64,000 nucleotides of DNA from Mikania micrantha. Lineage: Eukaryota; Streptophyta; Magnoliopsida; Asterales; Asteraceae. Position numbers and translations under genes: made by a program. The stretch spans positions 8,184,001-8,248,000 of the forward strand of contig CM018686.1 of NCBI GenBank assembly GCA_009363875.1. The letters run 5' to 3'. Shown piece by piece: positions 46,072 through 57,309 of this stretch (its first letter is position 1; each line of letters starts with the position of its first letter). Below the pieces are notes generated by a model. It was given only the letters and a program-made list of their open reading frames with translations. It searched no databases and was not told the origin of the DNA.

Positions 46072-49000
46072 TCAAGTTGGAGGATTGGAAATCCCCAACT
46101 TGGAAAGCAAAAATTCATGCTTATGAGTAGGCAGACTCTTCGTAAAAAGATCAGCAGGCTGCGATGAAGTATTAATATGCGACAAAGAGATTAAACCTTC
46201 TTGAAGCTTTTCTCTAACAAAATGACAGTCTAAATCAATATGCTTTGTGCGTTCATGATAAACGGGATTTTTTGCAATGTGTATGGCAGCTTGACTATCA
46301 CAATGTAAAGAAATAGGTATAACAGATGGAACAGAAAAATCATGCAACAAACGAGTTAACCAAGTAAGCTCTGCAGTAACCCTTCGCATTGAACGATATT
46401 CTGCTTCAGCAGAACTTAAAGAAACAGTAGCTTGTTTTTTAGATTTCCAAGAGATAGGACTTCCTCCCAAAAGAACAAAATAACCACTTACTGATCTTCT
46501 AGTATTTGGACATGAAGCCCAATCCGAATCACAATAAGCTTCTAGCTTAAAATCAGAAGAATTATTGAAAAACAAACCTTGAGAAAAATTTCCTTGAACA
46601 TAGTTTAAGGTGTGAAGAGCAGCTTCCCAATGAGGCAACCGTGGTTGTGTCATGAATTGACTTAAAAACTGAACAGCAAAAGAAAGATCTGGACGAGTAT
46701 GAGTAAGGTAATTGAGTTTACCAATAAGTCTTCTATATTGCAAAGCATCATGATAAAGTGGTCCTACATCAGTAGCAAGTTGTAGGTTTGCAGGTAAAGG
46801 ACAAGACCGTGGTTCAGAGGTTAAAAAATCTTTAAAATCCTTTAACAGATCTGTAGCAAATTTCCTTTGGGTCATAATAGTGCCTTTAGGTACATGTAAC
46901 ACCTCAATACCCAAAAAATAATTGAGTAATCCCAGATCTTTAATTTTAAAGATATCATCAAGATAAGACTTTAAACTTGACATTTCTTGTTCATTATTCC
47001 CAGTAAGGAGAATATCATCAACATAAACAGCAATATGAACCATTGAGGTGCCCATAGTTTTGCTAAACAAAGAATGATCATTTTGAGATCGAAGATACCC
47101 TTTTGATTTTAAAGCATCAGACAGTTTACCATACCATTGTCTAGAAGCTTGTTTAAGACCATATAAGGATTTCTGAAGTTTAAGAACATGAGTAGGATCA
47201 GATAAAACCATACCAGGAGGTGGAACCATATAGATTTCCTCGTCTAAATCACCATGCAAGAAAGCATTGTTGACATCTAATTGATACATAGACCAACCCA
47301 TCTTAGTTGCTGTAGCAATGAGACTCCTAATAGTAGTCATTTTGACTACAGGAGAAAAAGTTTCATGATAATCTATTCCAGCTTGTTGGGTATCTCCTCT
47401 GACCACAAGTCTAGCTTTACATCGTTCCACACTTCCATCTGCTTTATACTTAATCTTATAAACCCATTTACACTTAATAGGTTTTTTTTTAGATGGTAAA
47501 GAGGTAAGAACCCAAGTATGATTGGCATCTAAAGCATTTAATTCTTGTTGCATAGCTGTTTGCCATTGAGGAAAAACAACAGCCTCTTTATAAGAAGTTG
47601 GCTCAACCAAATTAGAAAGATTTTCAGATAAAGTGTTGCTAGAAAAAGAAAGATCAGAAGTGGAAACATGATTAACAGCAGAAATTGTTGTAATGGTATG
47701 AGGACAAGAAGAAACAAAATTACAACAATAGTCATTTAGATAAGATGGTCTAACAGATGCTCTAGAAGATCTTCTTATCCCATCAGATGGAATATTTGAA
47801 GTGTTTGCAGGTTGAGATGATTGTATTATAGTATCAGGATTAAGAGAAAAAGAAGGATCAACATAAGCACTTGGGTCATTATGAATAGGAAACAAAACAG
47901 AATCTTTGATAGTAATTCCAGGAAATATATTTTCAAAGAAAATAACATCTCTTGAAATGAAAGAAAGATGAGTTTGAAGATTATATAACTTGTACCCTTT
48001 TTTTCCGATTGGATATCCCAGAAATAAACAAGGAATAGCTCTAGGAGCAAATTTATCTCTTCCTTGTTGGAGTGTGGATGCATAACAAAGACAACCAAAT
48101 GATCTGAGATGTGTATAGGAAGCAGGACTGCCAAATAAAACTTCATGTGGACTTTTTCCATGTAAAAGTTTAGTTGGAAACAAATTAATCAAATAAGTGG
48201 CAGTAAGAAGACAATCACCCCAGAATTTTACAGGTAACTTTGATTGGAAAAGAAGAGCTCTGGATGTTTCCAATAAATGCTTATGTTTACGTTCCACTAT
48301 ACCATTTTGCTGTGGAGTAGCAACACAACTAGTTTGATGTATAATACCTTTATCAAGAAGATATTGTGCATGAGAAGCTGCAGACCCAAGCTCAAAAGCA
48401 TTATCAGATCTTAAGCATTTAATTTTGGAGTGAAATTGTGTTTCTACCATTTGAATAAAGTTTTTCAAAACAGGAAAAGCATTACTTTTGGTAGAAAGCA
48501 AATGAGTCCAAGTAACTCTACTGAAATCATCCACTATAGTAAGAAAATACCTAAACCCATTATAAGTAGATGTATTATAGGGGCCCCATACATCAACATG
48601 AATCAGATCAAAAGCATTACTTGTTTCTCTTTTACTAGAAGGGAAAGGTAATCTATGTTGCCTAGCTTTTGGACAAATATCACAACAAGCAATCTTGTCA
48701 ACATCTTTAGGTACAAAAACAGGTAACTGTTTAAGTTTGTATAAAGGTAAATGTCCTAGTCTAGTATGCCAGATGTTACTGTTGACAACAACATTACAAC
48801 TAGACTGATTTATTCTAGGTATTTGACCAGCATTATTATAGAAAATCATCTCGTTACTGTTGAGAAGATACAACCCATTCAGCAGCTTACCAAGTACCAG
48901 TGGCCTCTTCAGAGAAGGGGCCTGCATCATACAAGCTTTGTTAGAAAAGAAAACCAACCCATTGGTTTGAATACATAATCTTGGTATGGATAAAAGATTA

Positions 49001-50289
49001 TGCTTAAACTGTGGGACCAGCAAAACATCTTTCAAAGAAAGATTAGGCATCAAATTGATTGTTCCAGACTTAGTTGCCTTGATGATATTTCCATTAGGAA
49101 GAAAAATGGATATAGGTTTTTTAAGTGGTTGAATGAAAGTAAATAGTGTTTCATCAAAACACATATGATCATTAGCTCCTGTATCAATGATCCATATAGT
49201 ATTAGAATTAGACAAAGATGTACATGCCATTATACCTGCAAAATTAGCATGTCTGATTTCAGTGTTTGAAAAATTTTCACCTTCATTTGCTTGTGAATTT
49301 CCAGCATTTGAATTCAATTGAGTTTGATGAAGAAACTGAATCAATTGTTGACATTGTTCTGATGTGAGAGTTGCACCAGCATTAATATTATGAACAGAAG
49401 AATTTGCCATGACTTGAGCACTTCCTTCATTTATACATGCATTAGCAGAAGAAAATTTTGACTTTGTGAACTTGAAATCCTTTGGAAAACCAACTAGTCT
49501 GTAACATTTACTAGCTACATGACCAGGTTTCTTACAATGATTACAGATGAGTTTCTTTGAATCATTTGAAGATTTTGTTTGAACATTCATAGAAACAACA
49601 TCCGGAAATGATTGAATAGCTGGATGAATTTCTCTTTGTTTTTCATCTTGCATTAAAAGAGAATAAGCTTTGTTGATTGTTGGAAGAGGTTGCATCATTA
49701 AAATGTTTCCTCTAATATTTTCATAGCTCGGATTTAATCCCATTAAGAATTGAATTAAACGTTGCTCTTCTTCCTTCTTTACAATTTCAGCAAAAGCACC
49801 ACAAGAACAAATAGGAGTAGTAGAAAGAAAAGACAATTCATCCCAAATACCTTTGATCTTGGTGAAATAAGTAGCTATGTTGCTACTACCTTGAGATATT
49901 TCAGAAAGGCTTTTCTGTAGTTGATACAATTTTGCCCCATTGATTTCTCCATATCTGTCATTTAATTCCTTCCAAAGTTGAGTAGCAGTTTTAACATACA
50001 TTACACTCTCAGTAATATCTCTTGACAAAGTGTTGATAATCCATGAAATCACCATATCATTGCATCTGTTCCAAAGATTAGAATCTGCAGCAGAACTAAC
50101 GATTGTTCCATCAACAAAGCCAAATTTATTCTTTGCAGAAAGTGCAATGGACATCGCTCGTTTCCATGATCCGAAACCGATTCCATCAAATTGTTTTGTT
50201 ACTAAAATCATCCCTGGATGATCCGATGGATGAAGATATAAAGGATTTGATGTATCAATTACGGTAGTTGGTGGTGGAACATCCGGCAT
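46072..50289 (-). CDS. Copia gag-pol polyprotein, 1,405 aa, intact
   Basis: ATG at 50289 (MPDVPPPTTVID). Gag about residues 20-235 (PGMILVTKQFDG, LWKELNDRYGEINGAK). Zinc knuckle CNHCKKPGHVASKC 249-262. Protease WIIDTGAND, DTG 369-371. Integrase HHCC (WHTRLGH, CCDIC) about 507-539; catalytic D near 566, D near 629 (LRSDNAFE), E near 666 (QNGIVERKH). RT YQLDVNNAFLHGD about 1002-1014, SLYGLKQASRQWY, YVDD 1089-1092. RNase H CDSDWASC, SSAEAEYRSM, CDSQAAIHIAKN. The product would be a polyprotein cleaved by its own protease in cytoplasmic particles, with cDNA inserted in the nucleus. No stop or frameshift is seen and every catalytic motif is present. The stop at 46072 overlaps the polypurine tract, so there is almost no 3' leader. 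Confidence 0.95.
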   Translation of the reverse strand: MPDVPPPTTVIDTSNPLYLHPSDHPGMILVTKQFDGIGFGSWKRAMSIALSAKNKFGFVDGTIVSSAADSNLWNRCNDMVISWIINTLSRDITESVMYVKTATQLWKELNDRYGEINGAKLYQLQKSLSEISQGSSNIATYFTKIKGIWDELSFLSTTPICSCGAFAEIVKKEEEQRLIQFLMGLNPSYENIRGNILMMQPLPTINKAYSLLMQDEKQREIHPAIQSFPDVVSMNVQTKSSNDSKKLICNHCKKPGHVASKCYRLVGFPKDFKFTKSKFSSANACINEGSAQVMANSSVHNINAGATLTSEQCQQLIQFLHQTQLNSNAGNSQANEGENFSNTEIRHANFAGIMACTSLSNSNTIWIIDTGANDHMCFDETLFTFIQPLKKPISIFLPNGNIIKATKSGTINLMPNLSLKDVLLVPQFKHNLLSIPRLCIQTNGLVFFSNKACMMQAPSLKRPLVLGKLLNGLYLLNSNEMIFYNNAGQIPRINQSSCNVVVNSNIWHTRLGHLPLYKLKQLPVFVPKDVDKIACCDICPKARQHRLPFPSSKRETSNAFDLIHVDVWGPYNTSTYNGFRYFLTIVDDFSRVTWTHLLSTKSNAFPVLKNFIQMVETQFHSKIKCLRSDNAFELGSAASHAQYLLDKGIIHQTSCVATPQQNGIVERKHKHLLETSRALLFQSKLPVKFWGDCLLTATYLINLFPTKLLHGKSPHEVLFGSPASYTHLRSFGCLCYASTLQQGRDKFAPRAIPCLFLGYPIGKKGYKLYNLQTHLSFISRDVIFFENIFPGITIKDSVLFPIHNDPSAYVDPSFSLNPDTIIQSSQPANTSNIPSDGIRRSSRASVRPSYLNDYCCNFVSSCPHTITTISAVNHVSTSDLSFSSNTLSENLSNLVEPTSYKEAVVFPQWQTAMQQELNALDANHTWVLTSLPSKKKPIKCKWVYKIKYKADGSVERCKARLVVRGDTQQAGIDYHETFSPVVKMTTIRSLIATATKMGWSMYQLDVNNAFLHGDLDEEIYMVPPPGMVLSDPTHVLKLQKSLYGLKQASRQWYGKLSDALKSKGYLRSQNDHSLFSKTMGTSMVHIAVYVDDILLTGNNEQEMSSLKSYLDDIFKIKDLGLLNYFLGIEVLHVPKGTIMTQRKFATDLLKDFKDFLTSEPRSCPLPANLQLATDVGPLYHDALQYRRLIGKLNYLTHTRPDLSFAVQFLSQFMTQPRLPHWEAALHTLNYVQGNFSQGLFFNNSSDFKLEAYCDSDWASCPNTRRSVSGYFVLLGGSPISWKSKKQATVSLSSAEAEYRSMRRVTAELTWLTRLLHDFSVPSVIPISLHCDSQAAIHIAKNPVYHERTKHIDLDCHFVREKLQEGLISLSHINTSSQPADLFTKSLPTHKHEFLLSKLGISNPPT

Positions 50290-50433
50290 TTTGAGATTAC
50301 AGGTAAAAATCGTGAATCGAACAAAAAATGAAAAACGAGAAACGAAGAAATGAAAACGATGAGATCAACGAGGAAATGAAGACGATGAGATCAACGAAGA
50401 AATAAAAACGATGAGATCAATCAAGAGCAAAAA

Positions 50434-50449
50434 CCTTGCTCTGATACCA
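50434..50449 (-). other. Primer binding site (tRNA-iMet) of the young copia
   Basis: TGGTATCAGAGCAAGG on the minus strand, immediately adjacent to the 5' LTR, complementary to initiator methionine tRNA. Confidence 0.95.
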
Positions 50450-50633
50450 TGTTGTTTGAGAGAAAACGATTTAGAATGAATTGGGAAAGTTGTTATTCTC
50501 ATTGATTGATCGACTATTTAACTAATTACAATCAACGAACTATTAACAGAAACTTAACAGAAAAATTAAACTAACTAACCACTAATCATTGTACAAACAA
50601 AGAAGCTATATGTACAACATAAATAAACCAACA
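50450..50633 (-). repeat. 5' LTR of the young copia
   Basis: 184 bp, identical by eye to the 3' LTR. At 184 sites, zero differences only says the insertion is young; it does not give a precise date. Confidence 0.97.
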
Positions 50634-50638
50634 GTTTT

Positions 50639-50940
50639 TGAGGCTAATGATCTCGTAGTTGGCAAGTTTGGTTAATTTAGGAAGTAGGTCCCGGTCAAAA
50701 ATAAACATTTTGCGTGTTGAAATCTCCCTCAGTCAACAAATATCTCAGACCTTTTTTTTTTTTTTTTGTGTGTGTGTATTTTGTGTGAATGCTTTACATT
50801 AGATGGAAAGAAAAACAGATGAAATCAAGTTATACGTTAGTTACTTGTCATTCACATAAGTCTTATACATGATCTGTTGATAAAAAAGACACCTACTTTT
50901 AAACTTGGTTCCATCATGAATGAAAGGAGAAAATTATGAA
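50639..50940. other. 3' flank of the TNL gene
   Basis: About 300 bp between the copia target duplication and the TNL stop codon, probably containing the TNL 3' untranslated region. A poly(T)/(TG)n run at 50752-50778 would be poly(A)/(CA)n in the transcript. No other feature. Confidence 0.5.
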
Positions 50941-53900
50941 TTATAAACCAACATAATTGATTCTGACGTAGGACGTATTCTCCACCGATGCTTTTTCTTC
51001 TTCTTCTTCTATACTACCATCATCATACACAAGACCAACTCCACACTCTAATGTCATCAGTTCTCCAGAATGTTTATCTGATAGAGTAATAGTGATGTGG
51101 TCACCGGCTTTCATCTCATTCGGCCCAAACATCCAATGGCTTAACCAACACTCCGTCCGACAGCTTAAATCACATAAACACTCAACTTTAATCGCTTCAG
51201 AGTGTCCACAAACATAATGGTCATATAACCAGGTCTGGTTTTTTGTAATATTACTAATTTTGATCAATGGGTAATCAAACCAACCCAAATATGAACAGTG
51301 GGAAGCTACTAGTTTTATCTCTATTATACAGAAGAAATTCAGACCTCGAAGCTTCTTTGGAGATGATGGGATGGTAAATGTTATTGATGGGCCCTTGCTT
51401 CTACGCGTAATCCACTTCGGCATTTCTCTCTCCCTATAAACCATACTGAATACTCCAACTATATAAAAGATCTGCCAATTAAACAAATACAACATTAGTT
51501 AATCACCTCAAATTCATAATTCACTACGACAAACTAGTTAATATTATAATCAGAGGAAACCTCGGGTTCGCATAGTTCGCATCTTTCGCATACTGTGCAT
51601 ACTTCCCATCTTTCACATTCAATTAGTCTTGGTCTTCCTACAAATTTGAAAGTTTTTTTGACTATTTCTTTAGTAAACTCTAAATCTTTCCAGCCCAAAC
51701 TATGTAACACCTTTTCCTCGACTCTTGTCATACCTTGGATATTCACCATGCCATCAATTTCAAATGATGAGAATAATCCACCAACAACATTGACTGATAA
51801 GTTGAGTGCGGACATTTCTGGATCAAATTTAATTTTCCTTATTGAAGGATTATTTTTACCTATGGAATCGATTGATAATTCCGTTACCGTACATGGAGGA
51901 TGCTCAATTGATATCAACTTATCACAGTCATTCATTTGAAGTCTCACAAGCCTAGGAAGGGTTCTCACACAACTGGGCATTGAAACAATTGGATTTCCAC
52001 ATAAATGTAAAACTTCTAACATGGCTAGGCAACTCCAGTCCTTGGGGAAGCATTCGTTTGACAAGTTATTATTTGTAATTGACAAAATTCTCAATGAGCT
52101 CGATAAAGGAATCATAATTAACTTAAAATCACTTGGTATGGCCTTCATATTCCCCATCTCAGTTTGAGATTCAAGAGAATTACAACCATCTAACCTTAGC
52201 ATTTGGTGCTTCTTTAACTTGCACATGGATTTTGGAAACTTTCGAAGCTTGTAGCAGTAACTCAGTTCAATATCAACAAGGTCATGACAATGCTCAATTG
52301 ATTCACAAACCTCAATCAAACCTGTGCAGTTTTTAAGGATTAACCTCTCAAGTGCAGGGAGTTCTGAAAACCCACCAACACTATGAAGTTGTTTGCAATT
52401 ACTCAGATCCAGAATCTTCAATGATCCAAGCAATCGCTTATCATTTGAGCTTGTTCCAATTAACCCCTGGAGTAAAGATAAGTAAAAATAAGTAAAGAAA
52501 TGTATTTACTCGCGATCAAAGAACAATAAGAGTTGTCATGCGTGCGTGATCATTCAAGTGTCATCACTTATTTTAAGTAATTATGATTTACACGAGAACA
52601 TTGATATTTCAGGATAAGTTTTCGTATTCAGGTCAAACCTATTTGAAATTCGCAAAATTCAAAATCGATTCAAAAACTGATTGTTGGGGTATTAATTATC
52701 TAAAATCTCACCTTTTGCCTCTTAGTAGGTGGTTGTGGGTTACCATATAACATGTCAAAATATTCAATGTTGCTATAAGACATGTCAAGAACAACAATCT
52801 TCTCCATTGGTAAGTCTAAAGGTATAGACTTTAAAGGGGAACCACGCATACACAACCATCTTAATTCTTCCGGAAAATTATCGAAACACCCATTTAGTTG
52901 CACATAATTGAGTTGGAGTAGCATTAGATTGTTCATCGCACTGAATAACTCTGTTTTTAACTCAAATGATCCATGCAACCTCTTTTTGTCAAGCATTTTC
53001 ATGTCAAGGGCAAGGCCTAATATATTTCCCTTAGCCTACAAAGAAAGTGCATGCCAAGAAAACAAAGAAATTATAAATGTTATATACTCATAATAAAAAT
53101 ACTTTGAACATGCATAACTACAAACAATAAACATCCTATTACCTTTTTTTGTTTCAGCACTTTGAATGACTCCTCATGACACCATAATCGACTACGCTTC
53201 CATGGTTTCACGAGTGATTCTTGACGTACTAAATCTCTTCCCATCTCTTGAACCAATTGATGCATTATCAACTTATTTCCCGTTTCGATCTGAAGAAGGC
53301 ACCTGTCAATAAGATTTGTGATCCCGGATCTTGCCTTAAGATCACACGCATTCAATATTGTTTCAGTCACATCTCTATCTGTTCCCACAAAAAAGCAGGC
53401 AATATGCTTAAACAACTCCTTATCATTTTCAAATATCAAAGCATTAAAGCTCATCTTCAATGTCGTGTTTATATGAGGATGGGGTTCTTTCTTCAGCACA
53501 TTGATGCGGTCTTCCCATTGTGCTACATCTTGATTTTGTAGAGAACTGCCCAAAACTTCAATTGCCAATGGAAGCCCTTCACAATACTTGATAAGCTTTT
53601 TTGAAACCTCTTCATAACCTTTTTTGGGATTTTGGCTATCAAAGGCATGAATACATAGAAGTCTTACTGAATCATATATATTTAAGCCATTAAGTAAGAC
53701 CTCTTTATGGCGACGAACTTGTGACTTGAATAATGCACACCTTTCTGTTAAAGATGCATCCTTGGTTGTAACTATGATTTTGCTTCCTGGATGCAAACCT
53801 TTGTTTCCAAGTAAAGCATCCAACTGCTTGAGACTACCAATATCATCAAGCACTATAAACACCCTTTTACGTGCTAACACATATTCGATCTTAGAGGTGT

Positions 53901-54996
53901 ACCCGATGACATCATTAACTCGTAACTCAATTTTTTTTGAAATGTCTCCATGAAGTTGCTTTTGTAAATCAAGCAATCCATTAGAGCGTTCATTAGCTGT
54001 TGCATTGATGCCGTTAATAAAGCTGCTTTTCTCAAATTTACTAAAGTGTAACCCAAAAACATGTCTTGCCAAAGACGTCTTTCCTATCCCACTCATGCCT
54101 ACAACTGTTAGAATGTCAGCTGCAGTATTACAAGATTCATCAGTCAACCATGAACTAATGAAATTAATTTGATAGTCCCTCCCGATCAGACGTGGCAAGT
54201 TGTTACTTAAGGGTAAACGTAATCTACGGTGGATGTCAGCAACAACTTCATTAATAAATTCTGACTCTTTCCTGAAAATTAATTGAAGTGAGAAATAATA
54301 CTAGAACAACCTGATCTAAAGATATGATTACTCAAAGATCCAAACCAAATGCTATTTTTATAATACCGTATTTGTGATTATGTTAACTAATGTTAAAATT
54401 TAGCATAGTAATAAAAAGATTGTAATAGAAAGATGAGGGATTTACCTATCTTTAACATCTCCTCCTTTTAGATCGGCAACTTCTGTGAGAGCCATCTTCC
54501 ATGACTCCATCTTTTGAGCAAACTGGCTTCTTTTTTCTTCATCTGTTTCTGCCTCCATCTTCTGTTTATGCCTCGCCATTTCTTCGCCAAAGCTGTTCTG
54601 TTGCTTCCTAACATGGGTGGGCTCGACATGATAGAAGATGGGGTAGACGATTTGGTCACGGATCTTCATTTGTTGAAGGATTAGTACCAATTCGTCCAGG
54701 CACCATGTTGAAGAGGCATAATTCTTGGACAGGATGACAATAGAAGCTCTGGATGATCTAATCGCACTCTCCAGTTCTGGTTTCAGTGGCTCTCCAGTTT
54801 CAATCTCTTCATCATCCAGAAAAGTTTCGAGTCCGGCATCCTGAAGAGAGTGATAGAGGTGATCTGTGAAAGCATTACGAGTGTCTTTGCCTCTAAAACT
54901 TAAAAACACATCATATCTATGATTAGGATGATGATGATCAGGATCATGGATTGATGAAGAAGAAGATCCTGGTAAAAGTTCAGTGAGAACAACCAT
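50941..54996 (-). CDS. TIR-NBS-LRR disease resistance protein, about 1,146 aa, five exons
   Basis: Predicted exons: 54996-54446 (TIR), 54271-53143 (NB-ARC), 53035-52712, 52466-51561 (LRR), 51471-50941 (C-terminal C-JID-like domain). All junctions are GT-AG and keep frame; the exon 4 donor (CCCGAG/GTTTCC) is the least certain. TIR residues 28-175: YDVFLSFRGKDTR, with the putative NADase Glu at 102 (WCLDEL). NB-ARC: P-loop GMSGIGKT 242-249, kinase-2 FIVLDD ending about 327, GSKIIVTT, GLPL 416-419, and MHQ instead of MHD at 520-522. The LRR part is short. The last exon has MPKWITRRSKGPSITF, typical of the post-LRR domain. Known: TNLs are cytoplasmic or nuclear immune receptors that trigger cell death on effector recognition; the TIR makes nucleotide signals. 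No frameshift or stop is seen, so it is probably a functional gene. Confidence 0.88.
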
Positions 54997-55645
54997 GGAT
55001 GGTGATGAATTATTGGAAGAAGTACACGTATGAATAATTTGTGAATGGGTAAGGCTTGGGGGCTTGGGCAGGGCTTTTAAAAGTTAGTATTTTTAGTTTA
55101 GTGAGGGCTGAGGATCGACCCACTTTCGGAAATTTCTTCGAAATTTCATACCATGGTTGGATACTTGCATTTTGCGAATCGTCTTGTCATGAAATTTCGT
55201 AATAAATTCCACCGACTCATGTCGACGCGTTTTAAACATATAAATAAAAAAGAAATTAAATAAGATGACAATTTTGTCTAAAAACGTAATAATATTTATT
55301 TTTTTTACTAATTTCTTTTTGTACTGTATTTATATGTAATATATTTTTTATGATAATTTTTTTTATTTAATTTTTATTTTTTTATTAAATTTTTGTTTTT
55401 CTTATTTAATTTTTATATTTTTTGTGCACTACATTTTTTATGTTTTGAAGTAAAATTGTGTTTTTAGTGGATCATCGTATATTATACATTATACTAGTTT
55501 TGCACCTCGTGTATTACACGAGTTGAATAAATAAACGTACAAATTAGTAAACAATGAAAATTTAAACAATATAAAATATTATTAAAATTTTGTAAATTTA
55601 ATATTTAAAATAATAAAATAATTATATTATTTCTTTAAAAATTAA
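54989..55645 (-). repeat. Proximal copy of duplicated TNL 5' region (copy A)
   Basis: Contains the TNL start codon and about 650 bp upstream. Every block recurs in the same order in copy B (55646 on): GGATGGTGATGAATTATTGG, GGGTAAGGCTTGGGG, ACCCACTTTCGGAAATTTC, ATGAAATTTCGTAATAAATT, AAGATGACAATTTTGT, GGATCATCGTATATTATAC and a Helitron 3' end. A TTTTAAAAG word near 55075 could serve as TATA box; this is a guess. Copy A has none of the insertions of copy B. Confidence 0.85.
55494..55640 (-). mobile_element. Helitron-like 3' end within the duplicated unit
   Basis: Minus strand: stem-loop CTCGTGTAATACACGAG followed by GTGCAAAACTAG/T. The same end recurs in copy B near 57343 with stem CCCGTATAATACGGG. 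The other terminus is cut by the duplication boundary. Confidence 0.55.
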
Positions 55646-55893
55646 CAACCATGGATGATGATGAATTATTGGAAGAAGTACACGTATGTATGAATGATTT
55701 GAGTGAGAGCACTGTAAATGGGTAAGGCTTGGGGCCTTGGGTAGGGCTTTTAAAGGTCCAGTATTTTTAGTCGTGTGAGGACTGAGGATGGACCCACTTT
55801 CGGAAATTTCCTCGAAATTTCATACCATGGTTGGATTTTGTGAATCGTCTTGTTATGAAATTTCATAATCTTGTGATGAAATTTCGTAATAAA

Positions 55894-56121
55894 CCAGGGC
55901 TTCTAGCCTAATGGTTACCCTTTGGCTTCCTTGTGAGAATTCACGGGTTCAAATCCCTTCCTAGGCAAAATAGGGACTCTTGGGAGGTCAGGGAGTTTTC
56001 CGGTGCGATTTCCTCCTGGGGTGGTGGTAGGGTCTCAACGGAGGTCATGGTAACTAGACCTTGGTGACGTGACCTGGAAATCAGTGGTTCACACGTTAAG
56101 ATTAAATGCCGTTCAAAAAAA
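55894..56121 (+). mobile_element. tRNA-derived SINE in copy B
   Basis: Head with A-box-like TAGCCTAATGGTTACCC and B-box GGGTTCAAATCCC. The body includes CTAGACCTTGGTGACGTG and ends GCCGTTCAAAAAAA. Perfect 18-bp target duplication ATGAAATTTCGTAATAAA (55876-55893, 56122-56139). The empty site is at 55189-55206. Same family as 2974-3205. Confidence 0.93.
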
Positions 56122-56210
56122 ATGAAATTTCGTAATAAATTCCGCCAGCTCATGTAGACGCGTTTTAAACAAATAAATAAAAAAGAAATTAAATAAGATG
56201 ACAATTTTGT

Positions 56211-56437
56211 GTAACAAAGGGCTTCTAGCCTAATAGTTACCCTCTTTACTTCCGTATGAGAGGTCTTGGGTTCGAATCTGGGCTGAGGCATACTTGCCAA
56301 AGCAAGAACACGGAGTTTACCCAGTTGTGGGGTTCCTTCTGGGGTGGGCTCGGGCATACGCCCCAAAGCGTCAAATCCGAGGAGACGGTTGAAATCTCGT
56401 CTTGCCGTCTTGGGTGTCGTTGCACCAACCGTTCAAA
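56211..56437 (+). mobile_element. Second tRNA-derived SINE in copy B, different body
   Basis: The same type of head (TAGCCTAATAGTTACCC; B-box GGGTTCGAATCTG) and the same CCGTTCAAAAA tail, but a different middle (CACGGAGTTTACCCAGTTGT and on). Target duplication AAGATGACAATTTTGT (56195-56210, 56438-56453). The empty site is near 55265 in copy A. Confidence 0.9.
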
Positions 56438-56650
56438 AAGATGACAATTTTGTCTAAAAACGTAATAATATTTATTTTTTTTACTACTTTTTGTATTGTA
56501 TTTATTTGTTTTATATTTTTTATAATAATTTTTTATTTAATTTTTATTTTATGTATTAAATTTTTGTTTTTCTTACTGAATTTTTATATTTTTTGTGCAC
56601 TACATTTTTTATGTTTTGAAGTAAAATTGTGTTTTTAGTGGATCATCGTA

Positions 56651-57309
56651 AGGGTGTGCACGGTTCGGTTCGGTTCGGTTTTTGGCTAAAACCGAAACAG
56701 ACATAGTCGGTTTTTAATTATTTCAAACCGTTTGTTTTTCGGTTTTCGGTTTTTTGTGTCGGTTTCGGTTCGGTTTTCGGTTTTTTTTTTTTACTTTTTT
56801 TTTTGTTTTTTTGTTTTCTCTTACGTCCAACATTGAAAATGCAAACGTGTTTAACAATTAATAATTAATAAATTAATTGATCAAATACTAACTAATTAAA
56901 ATAAAACTAAATAATTATCATCATGTTCTTACATTTAAAAAAAATATCAAAAATAAATAACTAAATATGCAATAATTCTGATCTTTACTTTTTAAAATGG
57001 TAGATTTCATTTAATTTAAATCTTTATCATTTTCAACTAGTAGACTTTTTGTGTGTTTTTTTCCTATTAAATAAGTATGAAAATAGCAACATATATATAT
57101 ATATATATACATATATTAATTTTTAGAAAAGATTAAATATCGGTTCGGTTTTTTCGGTTTTTAAAATATGGAAAACCAAAACCGAACCTCAAATTTCGGT
57201 TTCAGTTTTTTTTGGTTCGGTTTTTCCTGGTTATTCATTCGGTTAGGGTTTTTAGGTTCGGTTTTTTCGGTTAATTTGGTTCCGGTTTGGTTTTTTGCTC
57301 ACCCCTAAA
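56651..57309. mobile_element. Non-autonomous hAT (MITE) in copy B
   Basis: Ends AGGGTGTGCAC and GCTCACCCCTAAA are inverted, with an 8-bp target duplication TCATCGTA (56643-56650, 57310-57317). The interior is largely GGTTCGGTTTT words at both ends with an AT-rich core. The empty site GGATCATCGTATATT is at 55473 in copy A. Confidence 0.88.

Larger units (their letters stand above)
45881..50633 (-). mobile_element. Young, apparently complete Ty1/copia retrotransposon, 4.75 kb
   Basis: Two 184-bp LTRs that I read as identical, a perfect target duplication GTTTT (45876-45880, 50634-50638), a tRNA-iMet primer site directly next to the 5' LTR (TGGTATCAGAGCAAGG, minus), a polypurine tract (GAGGAGGGG) and one uninterrupted gag-pol. 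Short LTRs and YVDDILLTGN fit the Ale/Ivana side of plant copia; I do not assign the lineage firmly. It lies about 300 bp beyond the stop codon of the TNL gene, in the same orientation. Confidence 0.96.

Noticed and set aside
51495..51534. TNL ending prematurely at the TAG at 51534
   Set aside because: A phase-0 donor before this stop joins to a phase-0 acceptor (TTGGCAG/ATC, exon start 51471) and restores a typical C-terminal domain; cDNA would settle it.
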